A stretch of DNA of 64,000 bases from Gemmobacter aquatilis (GTDB lineage: Bacteria > Pseudomonadota > Alphaproteobacteria > Rhodobacterales > Rhodobacteraceae): positions 229,925 through 293,924 of the forward strand of contig NZ_FOCE01000005.1 of the NCBI RefSeq assembly GCF_900110025.1, read 5' to 3'. Both the position numbers and the translations under genes were made by a program. Shown here piece by piece: positions 42,244 through 50,003 of this stretch. The notes beneath the pieces are model-generated. The model searched no databases, was not told where the DNA came from, and was given only the letters and a program-made list of their open reading frames with translations. Every line of letters starts with the position of its first letter. The stretch's first letter is position 1.

Positions 42244-43635
42244 TCACTTGAACAGCCCTTCCTCGACCAGGCTCTTATAGGCCTCGTCCAGCGACAGCTT
42301 CGCCCGCGCGATCAGCACGTCGATCTCTTCCGGCGTGATCACCAGCGGCGGCGAGATGATCATCCGGTCATAGACATGCCGCATGATCAGGTTGTTCTTG
42401 AAGCAGCGTTCCCGCACGCGGAAGCCCACGGTGCCCTGCTTGCCCGCGAACTTCGCCCGAGTCTCCTTGTTCGGCGTCAGCACCAGCGATCCCATCAGCC
42501 CGACCAGATTGGTCTCGCCGACCATCGGGTGATCCTTCAGCGCGTGCCAGCGCTCGGCCAGATAGGGATGCGCCACATCGCGCACATGGCCGATGATGTT
42601 TTCCTCTTCCAGAATCCGCAGGTTTTCCAGCGCCACAGCCGCCGCCACCGGATGGCCGGAATAGGTGTAGCCATGGTTGAAATCGTCGCCCGCATTGCCC
42701 ACCACATGGGCAATCTCGTCACAGACGATGGAACCGCCGATCGGCTGATAGCCCGACGACAGGCCCTTGGCGATCGTCATGATATGCGGCTTGATGTTGT
42801 AGGTCTGGCTGCCGAACCAGTTGCCGGTGCGCCCGAAACCGGTGATCACCTCGTCCACGATCAGCAGGATGCCGTATTTGTCGCAGATGCGCTGGATTTC
42901 CGGCCAATAGGTGCTGGGCGGAATGATCACGCCCCCCGCGCCCTGCACCGGCTCGCCGATGAAGGCGGCAACCTTGTCCACGCCCAGTTCCAGGATCTTC
43001 TCTTCCAGTTCCCGCGCGCGCAGCAGACCGAACTCTTCCGGCGTCATGTCGCCGCCCTCGGCCCACCAATGCGGCTGGCCGATATGCACGATGCCGTCGA
43101 TGATGCCGCCCGTGGCATGGATCGGCGCCATGCCGCCCAGGCTGCCACCGCCCATGGTGGACCCGTGATAGCCGTTCTTGCGCGCGATGATCACCCGCTT
43201 TTCCGGCTGGCCCTTCACATCCCAATAGCGCCGCACCAGACGGATATTGGTGTCATTCGCCTCCGACCCGGACGAGGCGAAGAACACATGGTTCAGATCG
43301 CCCGGCGCCAGTTCGGCCAGCTTTGCCGCCAGCGCGATGGCGGGCACATGGGTCGTCATGAAGAAGGTGTTGTAATAGCTCAGCTCTTCTATCTGGCGCG
43401 CCGCAGCCTGCGCCAGTTCATGCCGGCCATAGCCGATATTCACGCACCACAGCCCCGCCATGGCGTCGATGATCTTGTTGCCCTCGCTGTCCTTCAGCCA
43501 GACACCCTTGGCGCCGGTGATGACCCGCACACCCTTTTTCGCCAGTTCCCCATCCGAGGTGAACGGGTGCATGTGGTGGGCGGCGTCCAGCGCCTGAAGC
43601 TCGGCCGTGGGCAGGTGGTTGGTGATCTTGTTCAT
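42244..43635 (-). CDS. Class III omega-aminotransferase (putrescine/omega-amino acid-pyruvate type)
   Basis: 463 aa. PLP-dependent fold type I. The PLP aspartate lies in LLIVDEVITGFGRTGNWFG and the Schiff-base Lys in MTIAKGLSSGYQPIGG. The N-terminal HHMHPFTSDGELAKKGVRVITGAKGVWLKDSEGN follows putrescine- and beta-alanine-pyruvate aminotransferases of the SpuC type. It would use pyruvate as acceptor and convert terminal amines to aldehydes. It may work with the adjacent ABC importer (amine uptake) and the GntR gene upstream. Confidence 0.9.
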   Translation of the reverse strand: MNKITNHLPTAELQALDAAHHMHPFTSDGELAKKGVRVITGAKGVWLKDSEGNKIIDAMAGLWCVNIGYGRHELAQAAARQIEELSYYNTFFMTTHVPAIALAAKLAELAPGDLNHVFFASSGSEANDTNIRLVRRYWDVKGQPEKRVIIARKNGYHGSTMGGGSLGGMAPIHATGGIIDGIVHIGQPHWWAEGGDMTPEEFGLLRARELEEKILELGVDKVAAFIGEPVQGAGGVIIPPSTYWPEIQRICDKYGILLIVDEVITGFGRTGNWFGSQTYNIKPHIMTIAKGLSSGYQPIGGSIVCDEIAHVVGNAGDDFNHGYTYSGHPVAAAVALENLRILEEENIIGHVRDVAHPYLAERWHALKDHPMVGETNLVGLMGSLVLTPNKETRAKFAGKQGTVGFRVRERCFKNNLIMRHVYDRMIISPPLVITPEEIDVLIARAKLSLDEAYKSLVEEGLFK

Positions 43636-43774
43636 GGCGTCCTCGGATCGGTTCGGCGAGGCGCGGGCCGGATTCGGCGCGCCCTTCTCCCCTCAATCTA
43701 AGAGGTTCCGCAGCAGGACGCAAGAATTTGATCAAATTAAAAGCAGCCACTTCACCGGAGCCAAAAACGCGCCC

Positions 43775-44455
43775 TTACGCCTCGCCCGCCGCCAGCGCCT
43801 CCTGCACCTGCTCCACCCCCTGCAGGATGTCGTCGCGGATCGCCTGCGCCAGCGCCGCCGCATCGCCCGCCCGCATCGCGGCCAACGCCTCGGCATGGCG
43901 GTCCGGCAAGCCGCTGTCGATATAGCGCCCCAGCACCGCCCGCAGCGACGGGCCAAACCGCAGCCACAGCGACCGGGTGATGTCTTCCAGCACCGTCGCC
44001 CCCGCCACCTCGTACAGCGCAAAGTGGAAGGCGTGGTTCTGCCGCAGATAGGCCTGCACATCCCCGGCCCGGATCGCCGGTTCGATCCCGGCGTCGATCT
44101 CGGTCAGCCGTGCGATCAGCGCGGGCGTCACCTTCGGCGCGGCCAGTTCCGCCAGCTTCGGCTCGATGGCCAGACGCGCATGGACCAGTTGCTCGAACAG
44201 CTCTTTCGTCATGCGCGGCACCGTCACCCGGCGATTGTCCTGCAAGGACAGCGCGCCTTCGGCGGTCAGCCGCCGGATCGCCTCGCGCACCGGCGTCATG
44301 CCCGCATCCAGATCGCGGATCAGCCCCTGAATGGTCACAGGCTGGCCCGGCGCCAGCACGCCGAACATCACCATGTCGCGCAGCCGCGCATAGGTCAGCT
44401 CATGCGTCGGCACTTTTCGCGCCGTCTCGCCCTGCCCCTGCATCGCATCATCCAT
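43775..44455 (-). CDS. GntR family regulator (FadR/FCD subfamily)
   Basis: 226 aa. An N-terminal winged helix (YARLRDMVMFGVLAPGQPVTIQGLIRDLDAGMTPVREAIRRLTAEGAL) and an FCD ligand domain with the metal-binding His pattern (LRQNHAFHFALYEVA; later DRHAEALAAM). It sits 139 bases upstream of the aminotransferase on the same strand and is its likely controller. Confidence 0.88.
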   Translation of the reverse strand: MDDAMQGQGETARKVPTHELTYARLRDMVMFGVLAPGQPVTIQGLIRDLDAGMTPVREAIRRLTAEGALSLQDNRRVTVPRMTKELFEQLVHARLAIEPKLAELAAPKVTPALIARLTEIDAGIEPAIRAGDVQAYLRQNHAFHFALYEVAGATVLEDITRSLWLRFGPSLRAVLGRYIDSGLPDRHAEALAAMRAGDAAALAQAIRDDILQGVEQVQEALAAGEA

Positions 44456-44589
44456 GGATCACCCTCCCCGGCCTTCCGAGGTTATGGGGTGCTTGCGGGT
44501 TTTGATCAAGTCTTGGGGGCCCGCCGCCATGCAATTCCGCTGCGCTGCCGCACGAAAACCCGCAGGCCACCTGCGGCACGTCAGGTGTA

Positions 44590-44594
44590 CAGGG
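44590..44594 (+). repeat. Left target-site duplication CAGGG
   Basis: CAGGG directly before the TG end of the element. The identical five bases follow the CA end at 47992-47996. Mu-family transposition makes 5-bp duplications. Confidence 0.8.
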
Positions 44595-44615
44595 TGAGCG
44601 GTAACACTTGGATTG
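44595..44615 (+). repeat. Element left terminal repeat (L1-like)
   Basis: Core GTAACACTTGGATTGAAC begins six bases inside the left end. It is related to the R1-like repeat at 47971-47991. Confidence 0.7.
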
Positions 44616-44666
44616 AACATTGACCGTTTTTTACGGCTCATATTTTTCAAAGGGTTACAGGGATGC

Positions 44667-44684
44667 GATGACACATGGTTTGAT
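44667..44684 (+). repeat. Element inner left repeat (L2-like)
   Basis: GATGACACATGGTTTGAT; 17 of 18 bases match the reverse complement of 47946-47963. It is a probable MuA-binding site. Confidence 0.75.
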
Positions 44685-44797
44685 ACATTTCGGCCCAATC
44701 GCGGCAATATTGCCCCTGAGGCATGTATCAGGTCAGAAATTATTCAATAAAATCAATGCCTGAAAAATATTAGGTGGCCGAAAAAACCGACCGCCGT

Positions 44798-45325
44798 TCA
44801 CTTCTTCAGCTCGGGGTGTGCCTTCTCCAGCTCTTCTATCTGAGCCTTCATCTCATCCATTTTCTTTCTCAGCGATTTCTGCATGTCCTCACCTGATATT
44901 TTGATGAATGCCGCGATCTGCACCATAGTCAGGCCGCTGCTGACGATGGTCTCGGCAAGCCCAGCAGCATGAGCTCCGATTTCCTGAGCCATGTATTCTG
45001 GTTGAGGTATCAACTCGTTACGCTGTTGCATCTCAATAAGGTTCTTCAGTGTGGGGAGTGCAGCACGTTCAGCCGCAAGGCGAACGAGCAAAACGCCGCC
45101 TAAAGCTGCATCGACGTCGCCGAGCACTAACCAGTCTAGGGAAACCCTAAGCCCAAGGGCAATCTGTTTGAGTGCCTCAACTCCTGACAGCGGCGCGTTC
45201 TCGCGCCGCATGTAGCTTTCCAAGGTGCGACGAGAGATGCCAATCATCTTCGCCATATCCGCAACGGTCCAGCGGTTCTGATCCTTAACCAGTCGCAGCC
45301 TAGCCGCAATCGTATCGGCGCTCAT
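44798..45325 (-). CDS. XRE-type phage repressor-like regulator
   Basis: 175 aa. Residues about 5-70 are a Cro/CI-type helix-turn-helix (WTVADMAKMIGISRRTLESYMRRENAPLSGVEALKQIALGLRVSLDWLVLG). The C-terminus is a charged coiled-coil-like tail (MQKSLRKKMDEMKAQIEELEKAHPELKK) that could mediate oligomers. Leftmost and divergent from the transposase, it occupies the place of the c repressor in Mu-like phages. Unlike the other element genes it is intact. Confidence 0.82.
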   Translation of the reverse strand: MSADTIAARLRLVKDQNRWTVADMAKMIGISRRTLESYMRRENAPLSGVEALKQIALGLRVSLDWLVLGDVDAALGGVLLVRLAAERAALPTLKNLIEMQQRNELIPQPEYMAQEIGAHAAGLAETIVSSGLTMVQIAAFIKISGEDMQKSLRKKMDEMKAQIEELEKAHPELKK

Positions 45326-45367
45326 CTTTTCACCCTGCCAATTACTACTATCATAGTAATATATACC

Positions 45368-45790
45368 TTGCTTTCTGACCTGCCCGAACCTGAGCGCCTA
45401 GCCTTTCTCGCCCGCCATGCGGAAACGATGGGCCTGCCGGTGGGCACCCATGATGATGCTGCGCATCTGGCGCTCGCCACGAAGCCGGTGGGGGTGCAGA
45501 ACACCGCCTATGCCCGTGCAGAAACCATGATGTTCATTGCGAAGCATGAGTGGGCGGGTCTGAAATGGGGCCAAATCGCAAGCCTTTTGAAGGTCGAGAG
45601 TGCGAAAGCCGACACAGCCATTCTTGCCCCTTCGCATATGACCAAGCGCCGTTGGGATGCGCTGGTCACTGGCGTCGATACCGTGAACTGGCACCCGCGT
45701 TGGCCCCGGCGTATCAAGGTCGCAACGTCACGGCAGAACTTTCACCCGAGGCATGGGAACAGTTCGAGTTCTACATCTATGCGGCAGGTA
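45368..45790 (+). pseudogene. MuA-like transposase fragment (N-terminus and catalytic core missing, frameshifted)
   Basis: The first about 111 codons read LPEPERLAFLARHAETMG... AKHEWAGLKWGQIASLLKVESAKADTA... TKRRWDALVTGVDTVNWHPR, the region after the Mu-type HTH domain of MuA. At about 45700 the frame must shift by one base to continue as LAPAYQGRNVTAELSPEAWEQFEFYI, which matches the following MuA segment (EDAWQF-like). The N-terminal HTH and the whole DDE catalytic domain are absent. The reading frame runs on by chance into gpT sequence. Not functional. Confidence 0.75.
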
Positions 45791-45793
45791 CGA

Positions 45794-46477
45794 ACGGCAC
45801 CGGACAACCGCAAGTTCGAAACCACGATCCGGGTGCGCCGGGAAGACATCGAGGATGACCGGCTGGGCGTCTATACGCCGCAGATCAGCATGATGGCCCA
45901 TTCCGCCGCCGTCCATCCCGACGAACTGGTGTTCGAGGTGCTGCGGCGCGGCTTTGAGGCAGACTGCTATGATGGTCAGCCGTTCTTCGACGCGGATCAC
46001 CCTGTGCTTCTGAACGGCACCGATGCGGTTTCCGTCTCCAACTTCCAGGGCGGCACTGGCACACCGTGGTTCCTGCTGGTGACCTTCCGCCAAGTGAAGC
46101 CGTTGGTCTTCCAGACCCGCCTTCCCTACCAGATGCAGGCGCTGAACAAGGACAGCGACAGCAATGTGTTCTTTCACGACGAATACCTTTACGGCATCCG
46201 GGCGCGGGTGAACGCGGGTTATGGCCTGTGGCAGTTCGCCTATGGGTCGAAACAGGAACTGACCCCCGAAAACTATGCGGCGGCGCGCGCGGCAATGCAG
46301 GCGATGCGCTATGACGGCGGGCGCATCATGGGCGTGGTGCCGAACCTGCTTGTGGTGCCGCCCGCCCATGAAGCCGCCGCCCGCGCCCTGCTGACCGCAG
46401 AGGAACTGCCCGGTGGCGGCACCAACATCTGGCGCGGCTCGGCGGAACTGCTTGTCTCGCCCTATCTGCAAGAGTGA
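45794..46477 (+). pseudogene. Mu-like major head protein gpT, N-terminally truncated and fused to the transposase remnant
   Basis: About 227 codons match the Mu gpT core: KFETTIRVRREDIEDDRLGVYTPQ, AHSAAVHPDELVFEVLRRGFEADCYDGQPFFDADHPV, and the C-terminal VVPNLLVVPPAHEAAARALLTAEE ... TNIWRGSAELLVSPYL. The first about 70-80 residues expected for gpT are missing and replaced by transposase-derived sequence. The junction lies near 45790. The frame is open, so a chimeric protein of up to 369 aa could be made from TTG 45368. Confidence 0.8.
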
Positions 46478-46482
46478 TCGCC

Positions 46483-47415
46483 ATGACCGCACATCTCAAA
46501 GACGTGGACACCGTGCCCCTGCCCGAAATTGCCCAAAGTTCGGTGGAAAGCTGGGTGCAGCTTCTGCCTTCGGGCCAGTTCGATCTGGCCAACAAGCGCG
46601 GGCCGTGGGTCGTGAAGGACATGGCCGCCGTCATCGCCGCATCGCAGGCTGATGTGCAGCGCGGAATGCCGGTGGACATGGATCATGCGCTGGACCGCCG
46701 CAATGAGGCCGAAGCCCCGGCTGCGGGCTGGATCGAGGAACTGGCGGCGCGCGAAGACGGCATCTGGGCGCGCATCGCCTGGACGCCGACCGGCAAGGCC
46801 AAGATCGCCGGGCGGGAATACCGCTTCATCAGCCCCGTGGTCATGGTGACAAAGGCGGGCGAGGTCATGGCCGTAAAGCGCGCGGGCCTGACCAATGCTC
46901 CGGCCATCGCCATGAAGGCGATCTGCACCACCGAAGAGGATGCGCCGACGGGCGAAGACGGCGATGCCGCTGCGGTGGTGCGGATGTTGCGCGAAGCCCT
47001 GGGTGCGCCTGCCGACATGCCGGTGGCAGACCTGATCAAACGTGCCCGCAACATCCTGAACGCGGCGCAGCGCACCAGGACCGACACCACCCCGGCCAAG
47101 GAACTGGCTTCCAGCTACATGCAGCTTCTGGCCGAACTGCATGAGGGCCGCGTGGAAGCGGCGCTGGAACGTGCCCGCTGCTAGGGAAAGCTGGTGCCTG
47201 CGATGGAAGGCTGGGCGCGGGAACTGGCCGCACAGAACCTTGCCCTGTTCGAAGGCTGGGAAGCCACCACGCCGGTGCGGGTGAACCTTGGTCCGCCGCA
47301 ATTGGCTGGCCGGAACCCGCCCCCCGAGCTGCTGGAACGCGGGCGCTTCCGGGGTGGTCAGGAACGGCTGGCCGTCTGTTCGCAGCTCGGGCTTGATCCG
47401 AACCAGATCGGGTGA
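46483..47415 (+). pseudogene. Mu-like phage protease gpI, interrupted by an in-frame TAG
   Basis: The first 233 codons carry the Mu protease/scaffold features: SWVQLLPSGQFDLANKRGPWVVKDMAAVIAASQADVQRGMPVDMDHALD, PAAGWIEELAAREDGIWARIAWTPTGKAKIAGREYRFISPVVMV, and LTNAPAIAMKAI. A TAG at 47182-47184 stops the frame after LERARC. The same frame goes on with GKLVPAMEGWARELAAQNLALFEGW and RLAVCSQLGLDPNQIG, which is the normal gpI C-terminus. So one nonsense codon splits the gene. In Mu phages gpI lies before gpT; here it is after it. Confidence 0.8.
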
Positions 47416-47524
47416 GCGACATGGCAGAAAACAGGGTCGCGGTTTCTGGCGGGTTGACGCGACCTTCGGCCCGTGGCTGCGGTCCATCCGTCACGGGCCA
47501 AATTGACCAGCCACAGGGCAAGCG

Positions 47525-47899
47525 ATGACATCAGCTATCCGCGACCATCTTTCCCAGGCACTGGCCGAATTGCGGGCAAGCCATGCCGCGCAAGGTCGGG
47601 CCATCGCTGCGCTGGAAACGGCACTTGAACAGGCCGTTCAACAGGGCATTTACGCCCTGCCAGAAACCGCCGCCCCGATCAGCGCGCACCGGCGCGAACA
47701 CCGCCCCGGCCCGCCGCCCAAGATCGCAGGTGATCCCGAGTTGCAGGCATTCATCACCGCGCGGGTGGACCGCTTGACCTTCGCAGAGATCGCCGCCGAG
47801 GTCGCCCAGAACTTCCCCGCAAATCGCCGCGTCGGAAAAAGTGCAATCCACGAATGGTGGCGCAAGAGCCGCAGCGGGAACCGGCCAGTGAAGCCATGA
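47525..47899 (+). CDS. Small helix-turn-helix-like protein of the Mu-type element
   Basis: 124 aa. An N-terminal helical part (IRDHLSQALAELRASHAAQGRAIAALETALEQAV) and a C-terminal HTH-looking part (LTFAEIAAEVAQNFPANRRVGKSAIHEWWRKS) with a Pro-rich linker. I do not recognise the family. It is the last gene of the element, ending 92 bases from the right end, and appears intact. Confidence 0.55.
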   Translation: MTSAIRDHLSQALAELRASHAAQGRAIAALETALEQAVQQGIYALPETAAPISAHRREHRPGPPPKIAGDPELQAFITARVDRLTFAEIAAEVAQNFPANRRVGKSAIHEWWRKSRSGNRPVKP

Positions 47900-47945
47900 C
47901 CCCGGACCATACGGGATAACCTGCGGACCCCCGCCCTCTTCCGTA

Positions 47946-47963
47946 ATCAAACCATCTGTCATC
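47946..47963 (-). repeat. Element inner right repeat (R2-like)
   Basis: Reverse complement GATGACAGATGGTTTGAT, one base different from the left copy at 44667-44684. Confidence 0.75.
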
Positions 47964-47970
47964 ACCCTTG

Positions 47971-47991
47971 CAAACCATGTGACACCACACA
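47971..47991 (-). repeat. Element right terminal repeat (R1-like)
   Basis: Read inward it begins TGTGTGGTGTCACATGG and shares the CACATGGTTTG core with the left inner repeat. Confidence 0.75.
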
Positions 47992-47996
47992 CAGGG
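47992..47996 (+). repeat. Right target-site duplication CAGGG
   Basis: Identical to 44590-44594. Removing the element and one copy restores GGTGTACAGGG-GGTGTACC. Confidence 0.8.
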
Positions 47997-48027
47997 GGTG
48001 TACCGATGTCACCCCCCCATTTTCGGC

Positions 48028-48852
48028 TCATTCCGCCCCGACATGCGGATGGGCGGTGCGGATCACCCGCTCGCAATAGGCGGCGAGTTGCTTGCGGTCC
48101 GCAAAGCCGTCCACCGGAACCGGCGGGTGGAAAATCACCTCGATCCGCCCCTGTCGCGGCGTCGCCAGCACCTGCAACAGATGCCCGGCAAAGCTCATGT
48201 CACCCCACCAGCCATAATAGCGCCGGTCGCGCCCGGGCGGCGCCTCGCTGATCACCGTCACCGGTTGGATATGCATCACCCGCTCCATCCCGTGGGTGAA
48301 AAAAGCCTGAAATAACGGTGTCTTGAACGGCAGCATATGGATCGCGTCGGTCGAGGTGCCCTCGGGGAAGAACAGCAGCCGATGCCCGGCACGCAGCCGT
48401 TCTTCCATCATTTCCTGTTGCCGCTTGGCCTCGGTGCTTTTGCGCGTGATGAACACCGTCCCCGTCACCCGCGCCAGAATCCCGATCCCCGGCCAGCCCG
48501 CCACATCGTCCTTCGAGACGAAATACACCCGATCCGCCGCGTTGAGCGAGAAAATATCCAGCCATCCCACATGGTTAGCGACAATCGCCCCCGGCTCCGC
48601 CATCGGTCGCCCGGTCAGCTTGTAGCGAAACCCCATGATGAACAGCCCGGCCCGGCACACGAATTGCGTGATCCGCGGCGTGACCGGCCGCGACAGCCCG
48701 AACAACGGTCGCTCCACCAGCCGCACCAGCAGGAACAGCAGCAGGCAGCCATAGGTCACCACCGCCAGCGCGCCCCCCCGCAGCGCCACCAGCCCCCAGC
48801 CAAGGGGGCTGATGCGAAAGGGCTCCATCCGCTCCGCCTGCCAATTGCTCAC
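48028..48852 (-). CDS. olsA: Lyso-ornithine-lipid O-acyltransferase (PlsC family)
   Basis: 274 aa from a GTG start that overlaps the olsB stop (GTGA). An N-terminal hydrophobic segment (GGALAVVTYGCLLLFLLVRLV) anchors it. Acyltransferase motifs: NHVGWLD (the NHx4D catalytic motif) and LLFFPEGTSTD. It adds the second, ester-linked fatty acid to lyso-ornithine lipid. The PlsC family alone could be a phosphatidic acid enzyme; the coupled olsB gene makes OlsA the better call. Confidence 0.88.
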   Translation of the reverse strand: MSNWQAERMEPFRISPLGWGLVALRGGALAVVTYGCLLLFLLVRLVERPLFGLSRPVTPRITQFVCRAGLFIMGFRYKLTGRPMAEPGAIVANHVGWLDIFSLNAADRVYFVSKDDVAGWPGIGILARVTGTVFITRKSTEAKRQQEMMEERLRAGHRLLFFPEGTSTDAIHMLPFKTPLFQAFFTHGMERVMHIQPVTVISEAPPGRDRRYYGWWGDMSFAGHLLQVLATPRQGRIEVIFHPPVPVDGFADRKQLAAYCERVIRTAHPHVGAE

Positions 48853-49634
48853 GCGGTATCCCCATGTTTTCGAACGTAATATTCGCGGTGCTTGGCCGAC
48901 ATCCGCACCGTATCCATCACCAGAAGCACGTCTGTCGTATTGAACTCATGGTCCACCCAGGCCCCGTCACCGACAAAGCCCCCCAGCCGCAGATAGGCCT
49001 TGATCAGCGCCGGGGTGGCCTGCATCGCCGCCCGCCGGTCAATCGCCCCCGGCGGCAACACATCCATCTCGGCCCGATGCTCTGGCCGCGCCACCGCCCG
49101 CAGATTTTCCGGCGCCAGATGGTTCTGCCACAGATAGGCCAAAGGCTGCGCCAACCGCGCCACATCCGTGCCGGGGAAGGACGCCGTGCCGAACATCAGC
49201 TCCACCCCCGCCTCCAGCACATAATCGGCCAGCCGGTTCCACATCAACATCATCGCCGACCCGCCCCGATAGTCCCGATGCACGCAAGACCGCCCCAGCT
49301 CCAGCAGCCGCCGACCCGAGCCGCGCAGCGCCGCAAGATCATATTCGCTTTCCGAATAGAACCGCTGCCCCGGCGCCAGACGATCCCCCGGCAGAAGCCT
49401 GTAAACCCCAACAACATCAGATAGTTGTGCGGTATCCTTGCGGCGATCTATCAACAGCAGGTGATCACAGATCGCGTCGAATTCGTCACATTCCAGCCGC
49501 GCGACATGGTCCACCAACGGGCCATCACTGCCCATCTCGCCCACGAAAACCTCATAGCGCAGCCGCTGTGCCGCCCGCAGGTCGCGGGCATCCGCCGCAA
49601 GGCGCAACTCGAACGCGGTGTCCTCCGCCGTCAT
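48849..49634 (-). CDS. olsB: L-ornithine N-alpha-acyltransferase
   Basis: 261 aa from ATG 49634 (MTAEDTAFELRLAADARDLRAAQRLRYEVFV). GNAT-like fold; conserved points are LRYEVFVGEMG, DEFDAICDHLLLID, GRSCVHRDYRGGSAMMLMW and LMFGTASFPGTD. It transfers a 3-hydroxyacyl group from ACP to the alpha-amino group of ornithine, the first step of ornithine-lipid synthesis. I saw no clear PHO box in the upstream 145 bases. Confidence 0.9.
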   Translation of the reverse strand: MTAEDTAFELRLAADARDLRAAQRLRYEVFVGEMGSDGPLVDHVARLECDEFDAICDHLLLIDRRKDTAQLSDVVGVYRLLPGDRLAPGQRFYSESEYDLAALRGSGRRLLELGRSCVHRDYRGGSAMMLMWNRLADYVLEAGVELMFGTASFPGTDVARLAQPLAYLWQNHLAPENLRAVARPEHRAEMDVLPPGAIDRRAAMQATPALIKAYLRLGGFVGDGAWVDHEFNTTDVLLVMDTVRMSAKHREYYVRKHGDTA

Positions 49635-49779
49635 GCCTGCCGGTCTCCCTCTGGCATCCGTTTGCCCGCTCTTAGGGGGCCGCGTCGCGTCGCGCAAGCC
49701 ATTGGCCGGAAAACCACAGTCGCCGCAGCCTTGGTCAATCGAGGGTTGAATCCGCCGCGCGCCTGCCCCTATCCTTGTG

Positions 49780-49965
49780 TCAGTAGTCGAAGACCTGCAT
49801 CAGCATGACCTGCGTGCCGTCGATCACCACCTTGCCGCGGTGCTCGAAATTGACCGTGATGCGCGTGCCGATCTTCGATTGAACCTGACCAAGGCCCCAA
49901 TCCGCTTCCTGCGGATGCCGGACCATCATGCCAGGTTCAAGTAGTGCGTTCAGTCCCTGGTTCAT
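49780..49965 (-). CDS. DUF3553 small protein
   Basis: 61 aa from ATG 49965 (MNQGLNALLEPGMMVRHPQEADWGLGQVQS). It is a compact beta-rich protein; the PGMMVRHP...WGLGQVQSKIGTRITVNFEHRGKVVI pattern resembles the short CarD/UvrD C-terminal Tudor-like folds that contact RNA polymerase. The function is unknown. Its start codon is 38 bases from that of the divergent chpT gene. Confidence 0.8.
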   Translation of the reverse strand: MNQGLNALLEPGMMVRHPQEADWGLGQVQSKIGTRITVNFEHRGKVVIDGTQVMLMQVFDY

Positions 49966-50003
49966 CCCCGTGTCCCCTTCCGCGCCCCGCAACCGGAGCC
50001 CCC

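Larger units (their letters stand above)
44456..44797. other. Intergenic stretch holding the left end of the Mu-type element
   Basis: 342 bases without a gene. The first 134 bases are chromosomal; the target duplication is at 44590-44594 and the element starts at 44595. The element part is A/T-rich compared with the flanks and carries two transposase-binding-like repeats (44595-44615 and 44667-44684). Confidence 0.7.
44595..47991 (+). mobile_element. Defective Mu-type transposable prophage remnant (mini-Mu), 3,397 bp
   Basis: Starts TGAGCGGTAACACTTGG and ends, read from the right, TGTGTGGTGTCACATGG: the outer 21 bases of the two ends match at 15 positions in inverted orientation. A 5-bp duplication CAGGG flanks it. 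Inner repeats lie at 73-90 bases from the left end and 29-46 bases from the right end, the wide-left/close-right spacing of Mu L1-L2 and R1-R2. Contents: repressor-like gene (-), truncated MuA transposase, truncated gpT head gene, gpI protease with a stop codon, and a small HTH gene (all +). The empty target lies between the GntR gene and the end of olsA, so no gene was broken. Confidence 0.88.

Noticed and set aside
44459..44707. Minus-strand 82-codon frame next to the Mu-type left end
   Set aside because: It crosses the target duplication and the element end; no ribosome site or recognisable sequence.
45794..47415. Gene transfer agent head genes
   Set aside because: The protease and head sequences match Mu gpI and gpT, not the HK97-type proteins of the Rhodobacter GTA, and Mu-type ends flank them.
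49635..49779. PHO box upstream of olsB
   Set aside because: No pair of CTGTCAT-like repeats at the right spacing is present.
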